Shown here: piece after piece, positions 37,271-46,469 of the stretch | Numbering within the stretch: the stretch's first letter is position 1 | Layout of the letters: each line of letters opens with the position of its first letter | Assembly: GCA_001443495.1 (NCBI GenBank) | Contig: LDXR01000009.1 | Coordinates: 58,022-122,021, forward strand | DNA length: 64,000 nt | Reading direction: 5' to 3' | Source: a candidate division NC10 bacterium CSP1-5 | GTDB taxonomy: Bacteria > Methylomirabilota > Methylomirabilia > Methylomirabilales > CSP1-5 | Program-made: the position numbers and the translations under genes | The notes under the pieces: generated by a model | Seen by the model: only the letters and a program-made list of their open reading frames with translations | Databases searched by the model: none | What the model was told of the DNA's origin: nothing

Positions 37271-37356
37271 GCAGTCAGCGGTCCGCAATCAGCTGCCAGC
37301 TAAATACCCCAGTCCTTCAGATGCTGACAGCAGACTGCCGATAGTCAACGGCTGCT
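37271..37356. repeat. Heptad-repeat palindromic element between recG and rsmD
   Basis: The left arm (37271-37305) is five tandem 7-base units: GCAGTCA, GCGGTCC, GCAATCA, GCTGCCA, GCTAAAT. The right arm (37322-37356) is again heptads, of opposite orientation: TGCTGAC, AGCAGAC, TGCCGAT, AGTCAAC, GGCTGCT. GGCAGTC (37270-37276) pairs exactly with GACTGCC (37333-37339). It fills the whole 91-base gap and resembles in design the element at 39733-39818, with a different unit. Confidence 0.7.
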
Positions 37357-37357
37357 C

Positions 37358-39448
37358 CTAGCCGACGGTGGCCAGCGCCAGTGCTCCTTCCCACCGCTGC
37401 TCCACGGCATCCCGGAGCAGCGCGTGGCCGATGAGGTCGGGATCTTCTTCCACCAGCCTGAAGGCCTCCCGCTGCGCAACCTCGAGGAGCCTCACGTCTC
37501 GAAGAAGATGGGCAACTTTAAGATCCGGTACTCCCGCTTGCCGCGTCCCGAAGAGCTCTCCTGGACCCCGGAGCTCCAGATCCCGTTCGGCGAGCTGAAA
37601 ACCATCCGCCCACTCCACCATGGCCTGAAGTCTGGCCGCGCCCTCCTCGGTGAGGTACCGGCCGTGAATCAGGAGGCAGAACGCCTGGGCCTGGGACCGC
37701 CCGACCCTTCCCCGAATCTGATGCAGTTGCGTGAGGCCAAAGCGATCGGCATGTTCCACCACCACCACCGTCGCCCGCGGAACATCCATTCCCACCTCCA
37801 CCACCGTGGTGGCCACCAAAACCTGAATCTCCCCATTGCGGAAGGCGTCCATGACCCTGCGTTTTTCCTCTGTCCGCATCCGGCCGTGGATACAACCGAC
37901 GCTGCTGTCACGAAGAATCCCTTTTTGGAGCTCGGCGGCCAAACTCGTCGCCGCCTTCAGATCGGCCTCCTCACTCTCTTCCACGAGGGGACAGATCACG
38001 TACGCAGCTCCTCCCCTTCGGACCTCCTCCCGCACGAACTCGTAGGCCTGAAGGCGCATCCCCTCGGGGACAAGCTCGGTCTTCACGGGTTGCCGTCCTG
38101 GTAGCAGCCCCTCGATGACCGAGACGTTCAGGTCACCGTAGAGCGCGAAAGCCAAGGTTCTGGGGATCGGGGTGGCGGTCATGACCAAGGTATGCGGACG
38201 AGAACCCTTGGCGGCCAACTCCGCCCGTTGTTTCACGCCAAAGCGGTGCTGCTCATCCACAACGATGAGGCCCAGACGGTGAAAGCTGACCGCCTCCTGC
38301 AGGAGGGCGTGGGTTCCGATGGCCACCTGCACCTCACCCGCAGCAATAGATTGCCGAAGCCTCTCCCGCTCCCGTACGCTTATCCCTCCGCTCAGGAGGC
38401 CGATCTGAATCCCCGCAGGCTCCAGGACAGCCTGGGCCTTCAGGTAGTGTTGCTCCGCCAGGATCTCTGTAGGCGCCATAATCGCCCCCTGGAAGCCGCT
38501 TCCCACGGCATGGACCATGGCCAGGAGGGCCACCGCCGTCTTCCCAGACCCCACATCCCCTTGCAGGAGGCGCATCATGGGTCGAGGCCGCGCCATGTCA
38601 GCCTTGATCTCCTCCAGCACCCGCTCCTGGGCGGGTGTAAGCTCAAACCCCAGACGTGCTCGCACTGCCGTTTCGATGTCCGGCGCCCCCGCCATGGCAC
38701 CCGCCACATCCCCTTCTGCCGCCCGACGCATGCGGGCCACGCCGAGGCTCAACAGCAGGAGGTCATCGAAGGCGAGGCGCCTCTTCCCCGCCTCCGCGTC
38801 CTCCATCTGCTCGGGAAAATGGATTGCCCGGAGAGCCTCGGGAAGGGCCATGAGGGCGTGACGATGGAGGATCCCGTGAGGAAGGAAGTCTTGAACCTGC
38901 GGGGCCCGCGCCAGGATGAGGTCTTTCATGAAGCTCCGAAGCCACCGTTGGAACAGTCCATCAGCCAAGGGATACACCGGGACGATACAGCCCGTGTGAG
39001 TCTGGCTTCCATCCTCCCATGCCTCGTAATCCGGGTTCACCATCTCGAACCCCGGACCCCAACTCACTTTCCCCGACACGATGACCCGGTGACCGGGGTG
39101 AAACCGCTGCTGGAGGTAAGGTTGATGAAACCACTTGGCGACGAGGGTCCCGGTTCCGTCTTCGAGGATGACCGACAGGATCTTAAAGCCACGGCGGGTT
39201 GAGGTGACTGCCGTCCCTTTGACCTCTCCCACCACCGTCTCCTGAAGGCCCGCACTCAGATCCCGGATCGGCCGAAGAACCCTTCGATCCTCGTGTCGGA
39301 GAGGCAAAAGGTAGAAGGTGTCTGCCACGGTCCGCACCCCCAGCCGGGCAAAGGCCTGAGCCCGCTTCGGCCCCACCCCCTTGAGGTACTGTACCGACAT
39401 ACTGAGATTCGGGGCATGCTGGACTGAAGAAATCCCTTGCCTTTTCAT
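37358..39448 (-). CDS. recG: ATP-dependent DNA helicase RecG
   Basis: Branch-migration helicase that remodels stalled forks and Holliday junctions. The 696-residue protein has the N-terminal wedge (VQYLKGVGPKRAQAFARLGV, OB-fold near residues 75-150), Walker A GDVGSGKT, VVDEQHRFG, TATPIPRTLA, and C-terminal motifs IHGRMRTEEKRRVMDAF, ATTVVEVGMDVP and QIRGRVGRSQ. The length is typical. The start is uncertain (39448 or ATG at 39400); no strong ribosome binding site. It diverges from rpmB. Confidence 0.96.
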   Translation of the reverse strand: MKRQGISSVQHAPNLSMSVQYLKGVGPKRAQAFARLGVRTVADTFYLLPLRHEDRRVLRPIRDLSAGLQETVVGEVKGTAVTSTRRGFKILSVILEDGTGTLVAKWFHQPYLQQRFHPGHRVIVSGKVSWGPGFEMVNPDYEAWEDGSQTHTGCIVPVYPLADGLFQRWLRSFMKDLILARAPQVQDFLPHGILHRHALMALPEALRAIHFPEQMEDAEAGKRRLAFDDLLLLSLGVARMRRAAEGDVAGAMAGAPDIETAVRARLGFELTPAQERVLEEIKADMARPRPMMRLLQGDVGSGKTAVALLAMVHAVGSGFQGAIMAPTEILAEQHYLKAQAVLEPAGIQIGLLSGGISVRERERLRQSIAAGEVQVAIGTHALLQEAVSFHRLGLIVVDEQHRFGVKQRAELAAKGSRPHTLVMTATPIPRTLAFALYGDLNVSVIEGLLPGRQPVKTELVPEGMRLQAYEFVREEVRRGGAAYVICPLVEESEEADLKAATSLAAELQKGILRDSSVGCIHGRMRTEEKRRVMDAFRNGEIQVLVATTVVEVGMDVPRATVVVVEHADRFGLTQLHQIRGRVGRSQAQAFCLLIHGRYLTEEGAARLQAMVEWADGFQLAERDLELRGPGELFGTRQAGVPDLKVAHLLRDVRLLEVAQREAFRLVEEDPDLIGHALLRDAVEQRWEGALALATVG

Positions 39449-39513
39449 GAGAGTTTCAGTAATGTCTGCCGCGTTCGGTGAGGGGCAACGTCAACGATCG
39501 GGGGGAGGCCAGG

Positions 39514-39714
39514 ATGGCCAAGATCAAACGTGCGTGCGCAATCTGCGGGAAGGGGCCAAAGGTAGTCCACCGGATCAGCCACGCCCATAACGTGAGCAAA
39601 CGGCGACAGCTCCCAAACACTCATCGGGTCCACGCGCTGATCAACCGCACCCCCCGTCATATCCACGTCTGTACCCGATGCCTCCGCTCCGGCAAGGTGC
39701 AAAAGGCCAGCTAA
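39514..39714 (+). CDS. rpmB: 50S ribosomal protein L28
   Basis: Large-subunit ribosomal protein of 66 residues: MAKIKRACAICGKGP, then HAHNVSKRRQLPNTH and HVCTRCLRSGKVQK. It is the zinc-binding variant, with cysteines in CAIC and CTRC pairs. The ATG at 39514 has GGGGGAGG upstream; the earlier open frame is not used. It is a single-gene unit, divergent from recG and followed by the heptad element that may act as its terminator. Confidence 0.95.
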   Translation: MAKIKRACAICGKGPKVVHRISHAHNVSKRRQLPNTHRVHALINRTPRHIHVCTRCLRSGKVQKAS

Positions 39715-39732
39715 GCAGCGCAGAGCGCTGCA

Positions 39733-39818
39733 GTTCAAGGTTCGGGGTTCATAGTTCATGGTAAGACCCGAACCCCCTCGCATTTTTTCCATGAACCATG
39801 AACTCTGAACTGTGAACC
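39733..39818. repeat. Heptad-repeat palindromic element between rpmB and relA, possible two-way terminator
   Basis: The left arm is four tandem 7-base units: GTTCAAG, GTTCGGG, GTTCATA, GTTCATG (39733-39760). The right arm is four units in reverse orientation: ATGAACC, ATGAACT, CTGAACT, GTGAACC (39791-39818). The segments 39748-39762 and 39795-39809 are complementary at 14 of 15 positions. Within it, GGTTCGGG (39739-39746) also pairs with CCCGAACC (39767-39774), with TTTTTT at 39783-39788, so it could end both convergent transcripts. Confidence 0.72.
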
Positions 39819-39820
39819 AT

Positions 39821-41992
39821 TTAGTGGCTGCGGATCCGCTCGACCCCCATGACACCCTTGACCCGCCGGATCGCCTGCATCGCCCCCTGAAGCTGTTTCA
39901 GATCGAAGACCTCCAGAACAAAGGTATTGAGTCCCCGCCTCTCCTCGGTGACCCTGATCTCCGCCTGCGCAATGTTCGCGTTGGTTGAAGAGATGGCACT
40001 GCTGATCTCCGCCAAGAGCCCTGGGCGGTCCTCCCCGATGGTCACCTTGATCTTCACCTGATGTGGGACCTTCGTCCGTTCGTCCCAGTGGACCCGGATC
40101 TGTCGCTCGGAATCGTATCCGAAGGCCAGGACGTTGGGGCAATCAGCGGTGTGGATGGTGACCCCCCGTCCCCGGGTAATGAAGCCGATGATGTCGTCTC
40201 CGGGGAGGGGGTCACAACACTTGGCAAAGTGGAGCAGGATGTCGTCCACCCCGTCGATATGGATCCCCTCCTCCGCCGCCTTAACCGGTACCCTCCTCCC
40301 CTTGCTCTCCTCCTCCACGATCGCCTGCGCCTGCTCGGGCGGGAGCAGTTTCAGCACCACCTGACGGGGAGAGATCTTGCCGAAGCCGATGGCCGCGTAC
40401 AACTCCTCTTCGCTCCCCACCTTGTAGTGCTCCAAGGCCTGGCCCACGGCCTCGAGCTTCGACAGCGGCGCCGTTGCCTTTGCGATCTTTCGAAATTCGC
40501 GGTCCAAAAGTTCTTTCCCCAACGTGATGGATCGGACCCGCTCCTCGTTCTTGATCCAGGCCTTGATGCGGCTGCGCGCTCTGGAGGTCCTGACGATCTT
40601 GAGCCAGTCCCGACTCGGATGCTGTGTGGTCGCGGTCAGGATCTCCACGATGTCTCCGTTGCTGAGTTCGTACCGGAGCGGCACGATCCGCCCGTTGACC
40701 CGGGCCCCTGCACAACGGAGGCCGACGTCGGTGTGAATGCTGAAGGCAAAGTCGATGGGGGTGGCCCCGCGGGGCAGCGCCTTGACATCCCCCTTCGGGG
40801 TAAAGACGTAGACCTCGTCCGGAAAGAGGTCGATGCGCAGCGTATGCAGAAACTCTCGGCTATCTTTCAGGTCCCGGCCCCAATCGAGCAACTGGCGCAG
40901 CCAGAGGAAATTCCTGTCCGACTCATCGAGGGTGGCCCTCCCCTCTTTGTAGGCCCAGTGGGCGGCGATGCCCTCCTCCGCCGTCCGGTGCATCTCCTGG
41001 GTCCGGATCTGGATTTCGGTCGGGTCCCCCTTGGGGCCGATCACGGTCGTATGAAGGGACTGGTACATGTTGGATTTAGGGACCGCAATGAAGTCCTTGA
41101 ACCGGCCCGGGATAGGTTTCCAGAGGCTGTGGACCATCCCCAGGGCCCCATAACAATCCTTGACGGTATCCGTGATCACCCGGATCGCAGTGAGGTCGTA
41201 AATCTCATCGAAGGTCTTGCCCTGGTCACGCATCTTCCGGTAGATCGAGTAAAAGTGCTTGGGGCGACCGGTGATGTCACCGGGAATATCGACCTCGGTC
41301 AGTTTCTGCTTGAGGATGGCGATCGCCTCGTTGACCTGCGCCTCCCGCTCCTGTCGCTTCTTGGCGATCTGGATGGCCAAGTCTCGATAGGCCTCAGCAT
41401 CCAAGTGTCGTAGGCTCAGGTCTTCGAGCTCCTGCTTGATCTTGGCCATACCCAAGCGATGCGCCAGCGGGGCGTAGATTTCAAGGGTCTCCTTGGCGAT
41501 GAGCTGGCGCTTGGCCTCCGGCAGCGGGTCCAGGGTCTGCATATTATGGAGGCGGTCAGCCAGTTTAATCATGATGACTCGGATATCCTTCGCCATCGCC
41601 AGCAGCATCTTCCGAAAACTGTCCGCCTGGCGATCCTCACGGGTGGAGAAGGGAAGCTTGGACAGTTTGGTAACCCCATCGACCAGGTCGGCGATCTCGT
41701 CGCCAAAAAGGGTTCGAATCTCCTCGACGGTCGTCTGGGTATCTTCGATGGCATCGTGCAGAAGGCCTGCGGCAATGGCTCGCACATCCATCTTGAGATC
41801 TGCGAGGATCGCCGCCACCCTCATGGGGTGGGAGAGGTAGGGGTCGCCCGAGCGCCGCGCCTGTCCCCGGTGGACGGTGGCGGCGAATTCGTGGGCCCTG
41901 CGCAGGATCGCTACGTCCGCATCAGGGGTGTATGACTTGATGCTTTCAACGAGGTCCTCGATCCCCAACGTCGAAATCCTTCGGGCCTCCAA
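39821..41992 (-). CDS. relA: Bifunctional (p)ppGpp synthetase/hydrolase (RelA/SpoT family)
   Basis: Makes and degrades the stringent-response alarmone. The order is HD hydrolase domain (HPMRVAAILADL, LLHDAIEDTQ, IKLADRLHNMQTL; about residues 40-190), synthetase domain (FYSIYRKMRDQGKTFDEIYDLTAIRVI, QSLHTTV; about 225-350), TGS (EVYVFTPKGDVKALPRGATPIDFAFSIHTDVG; about 385-445) and C-terminal ACT (about 645-720). Hydrolase residues HDxxED are intact, so it is a Rel/SpoT-type enzyme. The start is a TTG at 41992 or 41968; the latter has GAAGGA 8 bases upstream. Confidence 0.95.
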   Translation of the reverse strand: MEARRISTLGIEDLVESIKSYTPDADVAILRRAHEFAATVHRGQARRSGDPYLSHPMRVAAILADLKMDVRAIAAGLLHDAIEDTQTTVEEIRTLFGDEIADLVDGVTKLSKLPFSTREDRQADSFRKMLLAMAKDIRVIMIKLADRLHNMQTLDPLPEAKRQLIAKETLEIYAPLAHRLGMAKIKQELEDLSLRHLDAEAYRDLAIQIAKKRQEREAQVNEAIAILKQKLTEVDIPGDITGRPKHFYSIYRKMRDQGKTFDEIYDLTAIRVITDTVKDCYGALGMVHSLWKPIPGRFKDFIAVPKSNMYQSLHTTVIGPKGDPTEIQIRTQEMHRTAEEGIAAHWAYKEGRATLDESDRNFLWLRQLLDWGRDLKDSREFLHTLRIDLFPDEVYVFTPKGDVKALPRGATPIDFAFSIHTDVGLRCAGARVNGRIVPLRYELSNGDIVEILTATTQHPSRDWLKIVRTSRARSRIKAWIKNEERVRSITLGKELLDREFRKIAKATAPLSKLEAVGQALEHYKVGSEEELYAAIGFGKISPRQVVLKLLPPEQAQAIVEEESKGRRVPVKAAEEGIHIDGVDDILLHFAKCCDPLPGDDIIGFITRGRGVTIHTADCPNVLAFGYDSERQIRVHWDERTKVPHQVKIKVTIGEDRPGLLAEISSAISSTNANIAQAEIRVTEERRGLNTFVLEVFDLKQLQGAMQAIRRVKGVMGVERIRSH

Positions 41993-42043
41993 GCCCCTAA
42001 ATCAATAACTTATCATAATTCCCGCCCCCCTTCAAATGAGATC

Positions 42044-42706
42044 TCAGGATAAGTGCAAGATCTCCTTGCCCAGCACGGCGCCCAGCGCCTGTGCGGTGAT
42101 GGCCCCCTCTCTGATGATGCGGAAGGGGAGTTCGGTGCAATCGAGGACCGTCGAGGCAGTCCCTCCTGGTACCCGTCCGCCGTCCAAAACCAGGTCGCAT
42201 CGGTTGCCAAGGCCCCTGACGACATCTGCGACCGTCACTGGGTCGACCCCACCACTTCTGTTGGCACTGGTTCCGGTGATGGGGCGATCAAGTGCTGCCA
42301 GGATTTCCAGCGTCAGACGAGATTTCGGGATCCGAATCCCGACGGTGCCCGTTCCAGCCGTTACGGCCTCTGGAATTTCCGGGCCAGCAAGGAGCACCAG
42401 GGTGAGGGGACCTGGCCAGAATCGCTCAGCCAGTTGCCACGCAGCTCCCGGCAGTTCCCTCGCGACTTCGTTCACATCTTCCATTTTGCCGATAAAGACG
42501 GGAATCGGCTTATCCTGAGGGCGTTTCTTTACCTCAAGGACCCGGGCGACCGCCTCCGGCCTGAACAGGTCGGCACCCAGCGCGTACAGGGTATCAGTGG
42601 GAAAGGCGACAAGCCCTCCCCTCCGCAAGACCGCCGCGGCCTCTTCGACAACAGCCGGATCGGGATGCATGAAATTCACGGGAGTTATCTTGGGCTTCTT
42701 GCTCAT
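42044..42706 (-). CDS. tsaC: Threonylcarbamoyl-AMP synthase (Sua5/YrdC/YwlC family)
   Basis: Makes threonylcarbamoyl-AMP for the t6A37 modification of tRNA. The 220-residue protein has GGLVAFPTDTLYALGAD, the KKRPQDKPIPVFI binding loop, FWPGPLTLVL, VGIRIP and TGTSANRSGG. It is the short form without the Sua5 C-terminal domain. It lies between relA and livF on the same strand. Confidence 0.95.
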   Translation of the reverse strand: MSKKPKITPVNFMHPDPAVVEEAAAVLRRGGLVAFPTDTLYALGADLFRPEAVARVLEVKKRPQDKPIPVFIGKMEDVNEVARELPGAAWQLAERFWPGPLTLVLLAGPEIPEAVTAGTGTVGIRIPKSRLTLEILAALDRPITGTSANRSGGVDPVTVADVVRGLGNRCDLVLDGGRVPGGTASTVLDCTELPFRIIREGAITAQALGAVLGKEILHLS

Positions 42707-42729
42707 TGTCGTTCGATCCTCTCTATGAT

Positions 42730-43431
42730 CTACATCCCCAGATAGGCCTTTCGGACCTCCTCGTTGACGATGAGGTCCTGGGCTTTCCCCTCCAAGACAA
42801 TGCGCCCGGTCTCCAAGACGTAGCCCCGGTGGGCGATCGACAGGGCCATGTAGGCATTCTGCTCCACCAGGAGCACGGTGGTGCCTTGGCTATTAATGTC
42901 CCGAATCGTGTCGAAGATCTGGTCCACCAGGAGGGGGGCAAGACCCATCGAGGGCTCATCGAGGAGCAAGAGGCGCGGATGGGCCATCAGGGCCCTCCCG
43001 ATGGCCAGCATCTGTTGTTCACCCCCCGAGAGGGTTCCCGCGACCTGCCTCCTCCGCTCCTTCAACCGGGGGAAGAGGGTGAAGACCCGCTCCAAGTTCT
43101 CGGCAAAGGAGTCGTCGGTCCGGGCGTAGGCGCCCATCTCCAGGTTCTCGAGGACCGTGAGACGGTTGAATATCCGTCGTCCTTCCGGAGCGTGGGCGAC
43201 CCCCGCGGCAACAATCCGGTGGGGTGGAAGGCGATCGATCCGCATCCCCTCGAAGCGGATCTGACCCTCGTGAGGGCGCAGCAGTCCGGAGATGGACTTG
43301 AGGGTCGTGGTCTTCCCCGCCCCATTGTTCCCCAGGAGGGTGACGATCTCCCCCCTCCCGACCCGGAGCGAGATTCCGTGGAGCGCCGGGATCGCTCCGT
43401 AGTACACGTGGATCCCTTCGACCTCAAGCAT
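42730..43431 (-). CDS. livF: Branched-chain amino acid ABC transporter ATP-binding protein LivF
   Basis: One of two ATPases of a HAAT-type importer for branched-chain amino acids or similar compounds. It is 233 residues long with Walker A GNNGAGKTT, signature LSGGEQQMLAIGRAL, Walker B LLLLDEPSMGL and the LivF ending VRKAYLGM. The ATG overlaps livG by 8 bases, so translation is coupled. Confidence 0.94.
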   Translation of the reverse strand: MLEVEGIHVYYGAIPALHGISLRVGRGEIVTLLGNNGAGKTTTLKSISGLLRPHEGQIRFEGMRIDRLPPHRIVAAGVAHAPEGRRIFNRLTVLENLEMGAYARTDDSFAENLERVFTLFPRLKERRRQVAGTLSGGEQQMLAIGRALMAHPRLLLLDEPSMGLAPLLVDQIFDTIRDINSQGTTVLLVEQNAYMALSIAHRGYVLETGRIVLEGKAQDLIVNEEVRKAYLGM

Positions 43432-44218
43432 GCCCTTCGCTGAGACCCCACCGCCGGCGTCCGAGGTAGGCTTCGATGACCTTCGGGTCCTCTTGGACCT
43501 CGCTCGGGCTCCCCTCGGCGATCTTGACCCCGTGATCCAGGACGATGACGTGATCCGACACCCCCATGACCACCCGCATGTTGTGCTCGATCAGGAGGAT
43601 GGTTACGTCGTGCTCTTCCATCACGCGGCGCAGTAACCCCATCAGCGCCTGGGCCTCCGCGGGGCTCATCCCGGCGGTTGGCTCATCGAGCAGAAGGAGC
43701 TTCGGGCGAGACGCCAGCGCCCGGGCGATCTCCGCGCGGCGGCGATCGCCGTAGGCAAGATTCTTGGCGAGATCATCCTCCTGCTCCTGCAGGCCAACGA
43801 AGGCCAGAAGGTCTGCCGCCTTCTCCCAGGCCGCTCGCTCCTCCTGACGAAACCGGGAGCCGCGGGTCAAGACGTCCCAGAGACCGAGGCCGAGACGGCA
43901 GTGCATGCCGACGAGGACGTTCTCCAGGACCGTCATCTCCGGAAAGAGACGGATGTTTTGGAAGGTCCGGCAGATGCCGAGTTGTGTAATCCGATCAGGG
44001 GTCAGGCCGATGAGGGGACGCCCGTCGAAAGCGATGGTGCCCCCATCGGGCTGATACATCCCGGTAAACATGTTGAAGAGTGTCGTCTTCCCCGCTCCAT
44101 TGGGACCAATGATGGAGACGATCTTCCCCTGTGGCACCGCACAGTCCACCTCATTGACGGCAATGAGACCGCCGAAGCGCTTGGTCACTTGGTGCGCCTC
44201 AAAGAAGAGCATCGTCAT
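43424..44218 (-). CDS. livG: Branched-chain amino acid ABC transporter ATP-binding protein LivG
   Basis: Second ATPase of the importer, 264 residues. Motifs: KRFGGLIAVNEVD, Walker A GPNGAGKTTLFN, the LivG-specific TFQNIRLFPEMTVLENVL, the signature region AYGDRRRAEIARALA and Walker B LLLLDEPTAGMSPAE. The ATG at 44218 overlaps the livM stop as ATGA. Confidence 0.94.
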   Translation of the reverse strand: MTMLFFEAHQVTKRFGGLIAVNEVDCAVPQGKIVSIIGPNGAGKTTLFNMFTGMYQPDGGTIAFDGRPLIGLTPDRITQLGICRTFQNIRLFPEMTVLENVLVGMHCRLGLGLWDVLTRGSRFRQEERAAWEKAADLLAFVGLQEQEDDLAKNLAYGDRRRAEIARALASRPKLLLLDEPTAGMSPAEAQALMGLLRRVMEEHDVTILLIEHNMRVVMGVSDHVIVLDHGVKIAEGSPSEVQEDPKVIEAYLGRRRWGLSEGHA

Positions 44219-45501
44219 CCCCCTCGCGTCCGACGCAGCCGTCGGGGCGGGATCATGCCCTGGGGGCGAAAAATCATCATGAGGACCAGGATGATGCCGA
44301 AGACCATCCGCTCGTACTTGGCCGGCTCAAACTGGGGTGGAAGCTGGCTAATGTTGAAAGAGCCGATGAGGGGGATATAGATTGCGGCCTCCGTATGCCG
44401 TAACGTGTTGAGCCAGATGGAGAGCTCCTTCAGGACCTGGAGATTCAGCACGGTCACCACCGTTGCCCCCAGCACGACTCCCGGGATACTTCCCATCCCA
44501 CCCAAGATCACCATCGCCAGCACCCCGATGGACTCCATAAAGGTAAAGCTCTCCGGGTTGATGTACAGTTGTTTCGCGCTGAAGAGGACACCCATCGTCC
44601 CGGCAAAGGAGGCGCCGGCGGCGAAGGCGAGGAGTTTCATCCGGACGAGGGGAACCCCCATCGCCGCCGCCGCCATCTCATCCTCGCGGATCGCCTCCCA
44701 CGCCCTCCCGATGTGGGAGTGATGCAGGCGCTGGCTGACGAGCGTGACGACGATGACAATCAGGAGAACGAGGAAGTAGAAGTAGAGGGCGTAGAGGACG
44801 GCCGGACTTGCCCGGATCCCCAAGCCCTCCAGGACCGGCAGGAAAAAGAGGGGCGGACGCTGGATCGGGGTAATGCCGATCGGGCCGTTGGTGAAGTTGA
44901 TCGGTTTGTCCAGGTTATTGACTAACACCCGGACCACTTCCCCGAACCCCAATGTCACGATGGCGAGGTAGTCTCCGCGCAGTCGGAGGACCGGCAGGCC
45001 CAGAAGGATCCCGGTGACACCTGCCACAATGACCCCCAGGAGGAGGAAGACGAAGAACCACTCCGGGGCCAGCGGAAACTGGATGAGTGATGCGGGGACG
45101 AACTGATTGGCCTGCCGGGAGCCGAAAATAGCCCACAGATAGGCGCCAACGGCGAAAAAGGCGACGTAGCCCAGATCGAGGAGCCCGGCCAGCCCCACCA
45201 CGATGTTGAGACCGAGGGCCAACACAACGAAGATCCCCACCTGAATGCCGACCTCGAGATAGTAGCCATTGATGCTCCCCAGGATGGGCAACAGGAGACC
45301 CAACGCACCCGCGGCAAAGCCGATCTTCAACGCACGGGCGATCCGCGCATGGTAGAGGATCAGGAGGGACGCCTGAAAGAGGAGAAAGGCGGGGAGGGAA
45401 CGGGGAAAGGCATAGACAAGAAAGCTGCTCAGAAGGAGAGCGACGGTGACGACCGCGGCCTGGGTGGATGGCCGGAGGAACCAGGTTCTATAGCCATCCA
45501 T
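44215..45501 (-). CDS. livM: Branched-chain amino acid ABC transporter permease LivM
   Basis: Inner-membrane permease, 428 residues, with about ten hydrophobic helices. The family core is clear: GLNIVVGLAGLLDLGYVAFFAVGAYLWA, LRGDYLAIVTLGFGEVVRVL, HSHIGRAWEAIREDEMAAAAMGV and GMGSIPGVVLGATVV. A predicted helical extension of about 90 residues precedes the core, as in E. coli LivM. The ATG overlaps the livH stop by one base (TAATG). Confidence 0.93.
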   Translation of the reverse strand: MDGYRTWFLRPSTQAAVVTVALLLSSFLVYAFPRSLPAFLLFQASLLILYHARIARALKIGFAAGALGLLLPILGSINGYYLEVGIQVGIFVVLALGLNIVVGLAGLLDLGYVAFFAVGAYLWAIFGSRQANQFVPASLIQFPLAPEWFFVFLLLGVIVAGVTGILLGLPVLRLRGDYLAIVTLGFGEVVRVLVNNLDKPINFTNGPIGITPIQRPPLFFLPVLEGLGIRASPAVLYALYFYFLVLLIVIVVTLVSQRLHHSHIGRAWEAIREDEMAAAAMGVPLVRMKLLAFAAGASFAGTMGVLFSAKQLYINPESFTFMESIGVLAMVILGGMGSIPGVVLGATVVTVLNLQVLKELSIWLNTLRHTEAAIYIPLIGSFNISQLPPQFEPAKYERMVFGIILVLMMIFRPQGMIPPRRLRRTRGG

Positions 45502-46466
45502 TAGGCACGCTCCCGTACGACCTCTCCAAGGAGCCCCTGGGGCCTGAAGACGAGGATGAGGATGAGGATGCTGAACGCGAAGATGTCCTTATACTCTGCC
45601 CCGAAGGCACCTCCCGTGAGGAGAGAGAGATAGGAGGCCGCAAAGGCCTCCAAGAGCCCCAGGACTACGCCCCCGACCATGGCCCCCGGGATGTTCCCGA
45701 TCCCTCCCAACACCGCGGCGGTGAAGGCCTTGATCCCCGGGATGAAGCCGGTGTACGGGGTAATGAGACTGTATTGAATCCCGAAGAGGACCCCGGCCGC
45801 GCCTCCCATGGCTCCGCCGATCAGAAAGGTCAGGGCGATCATCCGGTCGACGTCGATCCCCATCAGGGACGCGGTGGCCTGATCCTCGGCCACCGCCCGG
45901 ATGGCCGTGCCGATCTTGGTCCGATGGACCAGGAGGTTGAGGCCGACCAGCATGAGGATGGCCGCGACGATCACCACGAGGGATTTCAGGGGGACATCCA
46001 CGAAGGCCGTCAGCTGGATCCGCTGGTCGAAAAAGGGAATGGAGGGGTATGTCAGATAAAAGGCGTTCCGCCAGAGACTCTCTCCAAACCTGATCACGTC
46101 CTGGAGGAAGAATGACACACCGATGGCAGAGATCAGGGGGACCAGGCGGGGTGCCGCCCGGAGCGGACGATACGCGACGCGCTCCACCGCCAGGGCCAGC
46201 ACCCCGCTCATCGTCATGCCGGCCAGGAGAACAAGCAGGAGCAGGAGGACGGGGTGAAGATCCTGCAAGAGCCCCCAGGCCTGCAGGGTCAACAGGACCT
46301 CCACCCCCACGAAGGCACCGGCCACAAAGATCTCACTGTGGGCAAAATTGATGAACGTGAGGACCCCGTAGACCATGGTGTAGCCCAGGGCGATCAAGGC
46401 GTACATGAAACCCAGGGCGATCCCGTCCACGAGGACCTGGGGAAAAATCGCGATGAGAATATCCAT
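45501..46466 (-). CDS. livH: Branched-chain amino acid ABC transporter permease LivH
   Basis: Inner-membrane permease, 321 residues. It has the LivH opening QVLVDGIALGFMYALIALGYTMVYGVLTFINFAHSE, the loop RTKIGTAIRAVAEDQATASLMGID and GGIGNIPGAMVGGVVLGLLE. It is 3 bases after the binding protein gene and coupled to livM. Confidence 0.93.
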   Translation of the reverse strand: MDILIAIFPQVLVDGIALGFMYALIALGYTMVYGVLTFINFAHSEIFVAGAFVGVEVLLTLQAWGLLQDLHPVLLLLLVLLAGMTMSGVLALAVERVAYRPLRAAPRLVPLISAIGVSFFLQDVIRFGESLWRNAFYLTYPSIPFFDQRIQLTAFVDVPLKSLVVIVAAILMLVGLNLLVHRTKIGTAIRAVAEDQATASLMGIDVDRMIALTFLIGGAMGGAAGVLFGIQYSLITPYTGFIPGIKAFTAAVLGGIGNIPGAMVGGVVLGLLEAFAASYLSLLTGGAFGAEYKDIFAFSILILILVFRPQGLLGEVVRERA

Positions 46467-46469
46467 GCC

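Noticed and set aside
37271..37356. CRISPR array in the recG-rsmD gap
   Set aside because: Units are 7 bases long and contiguous, without spacers.
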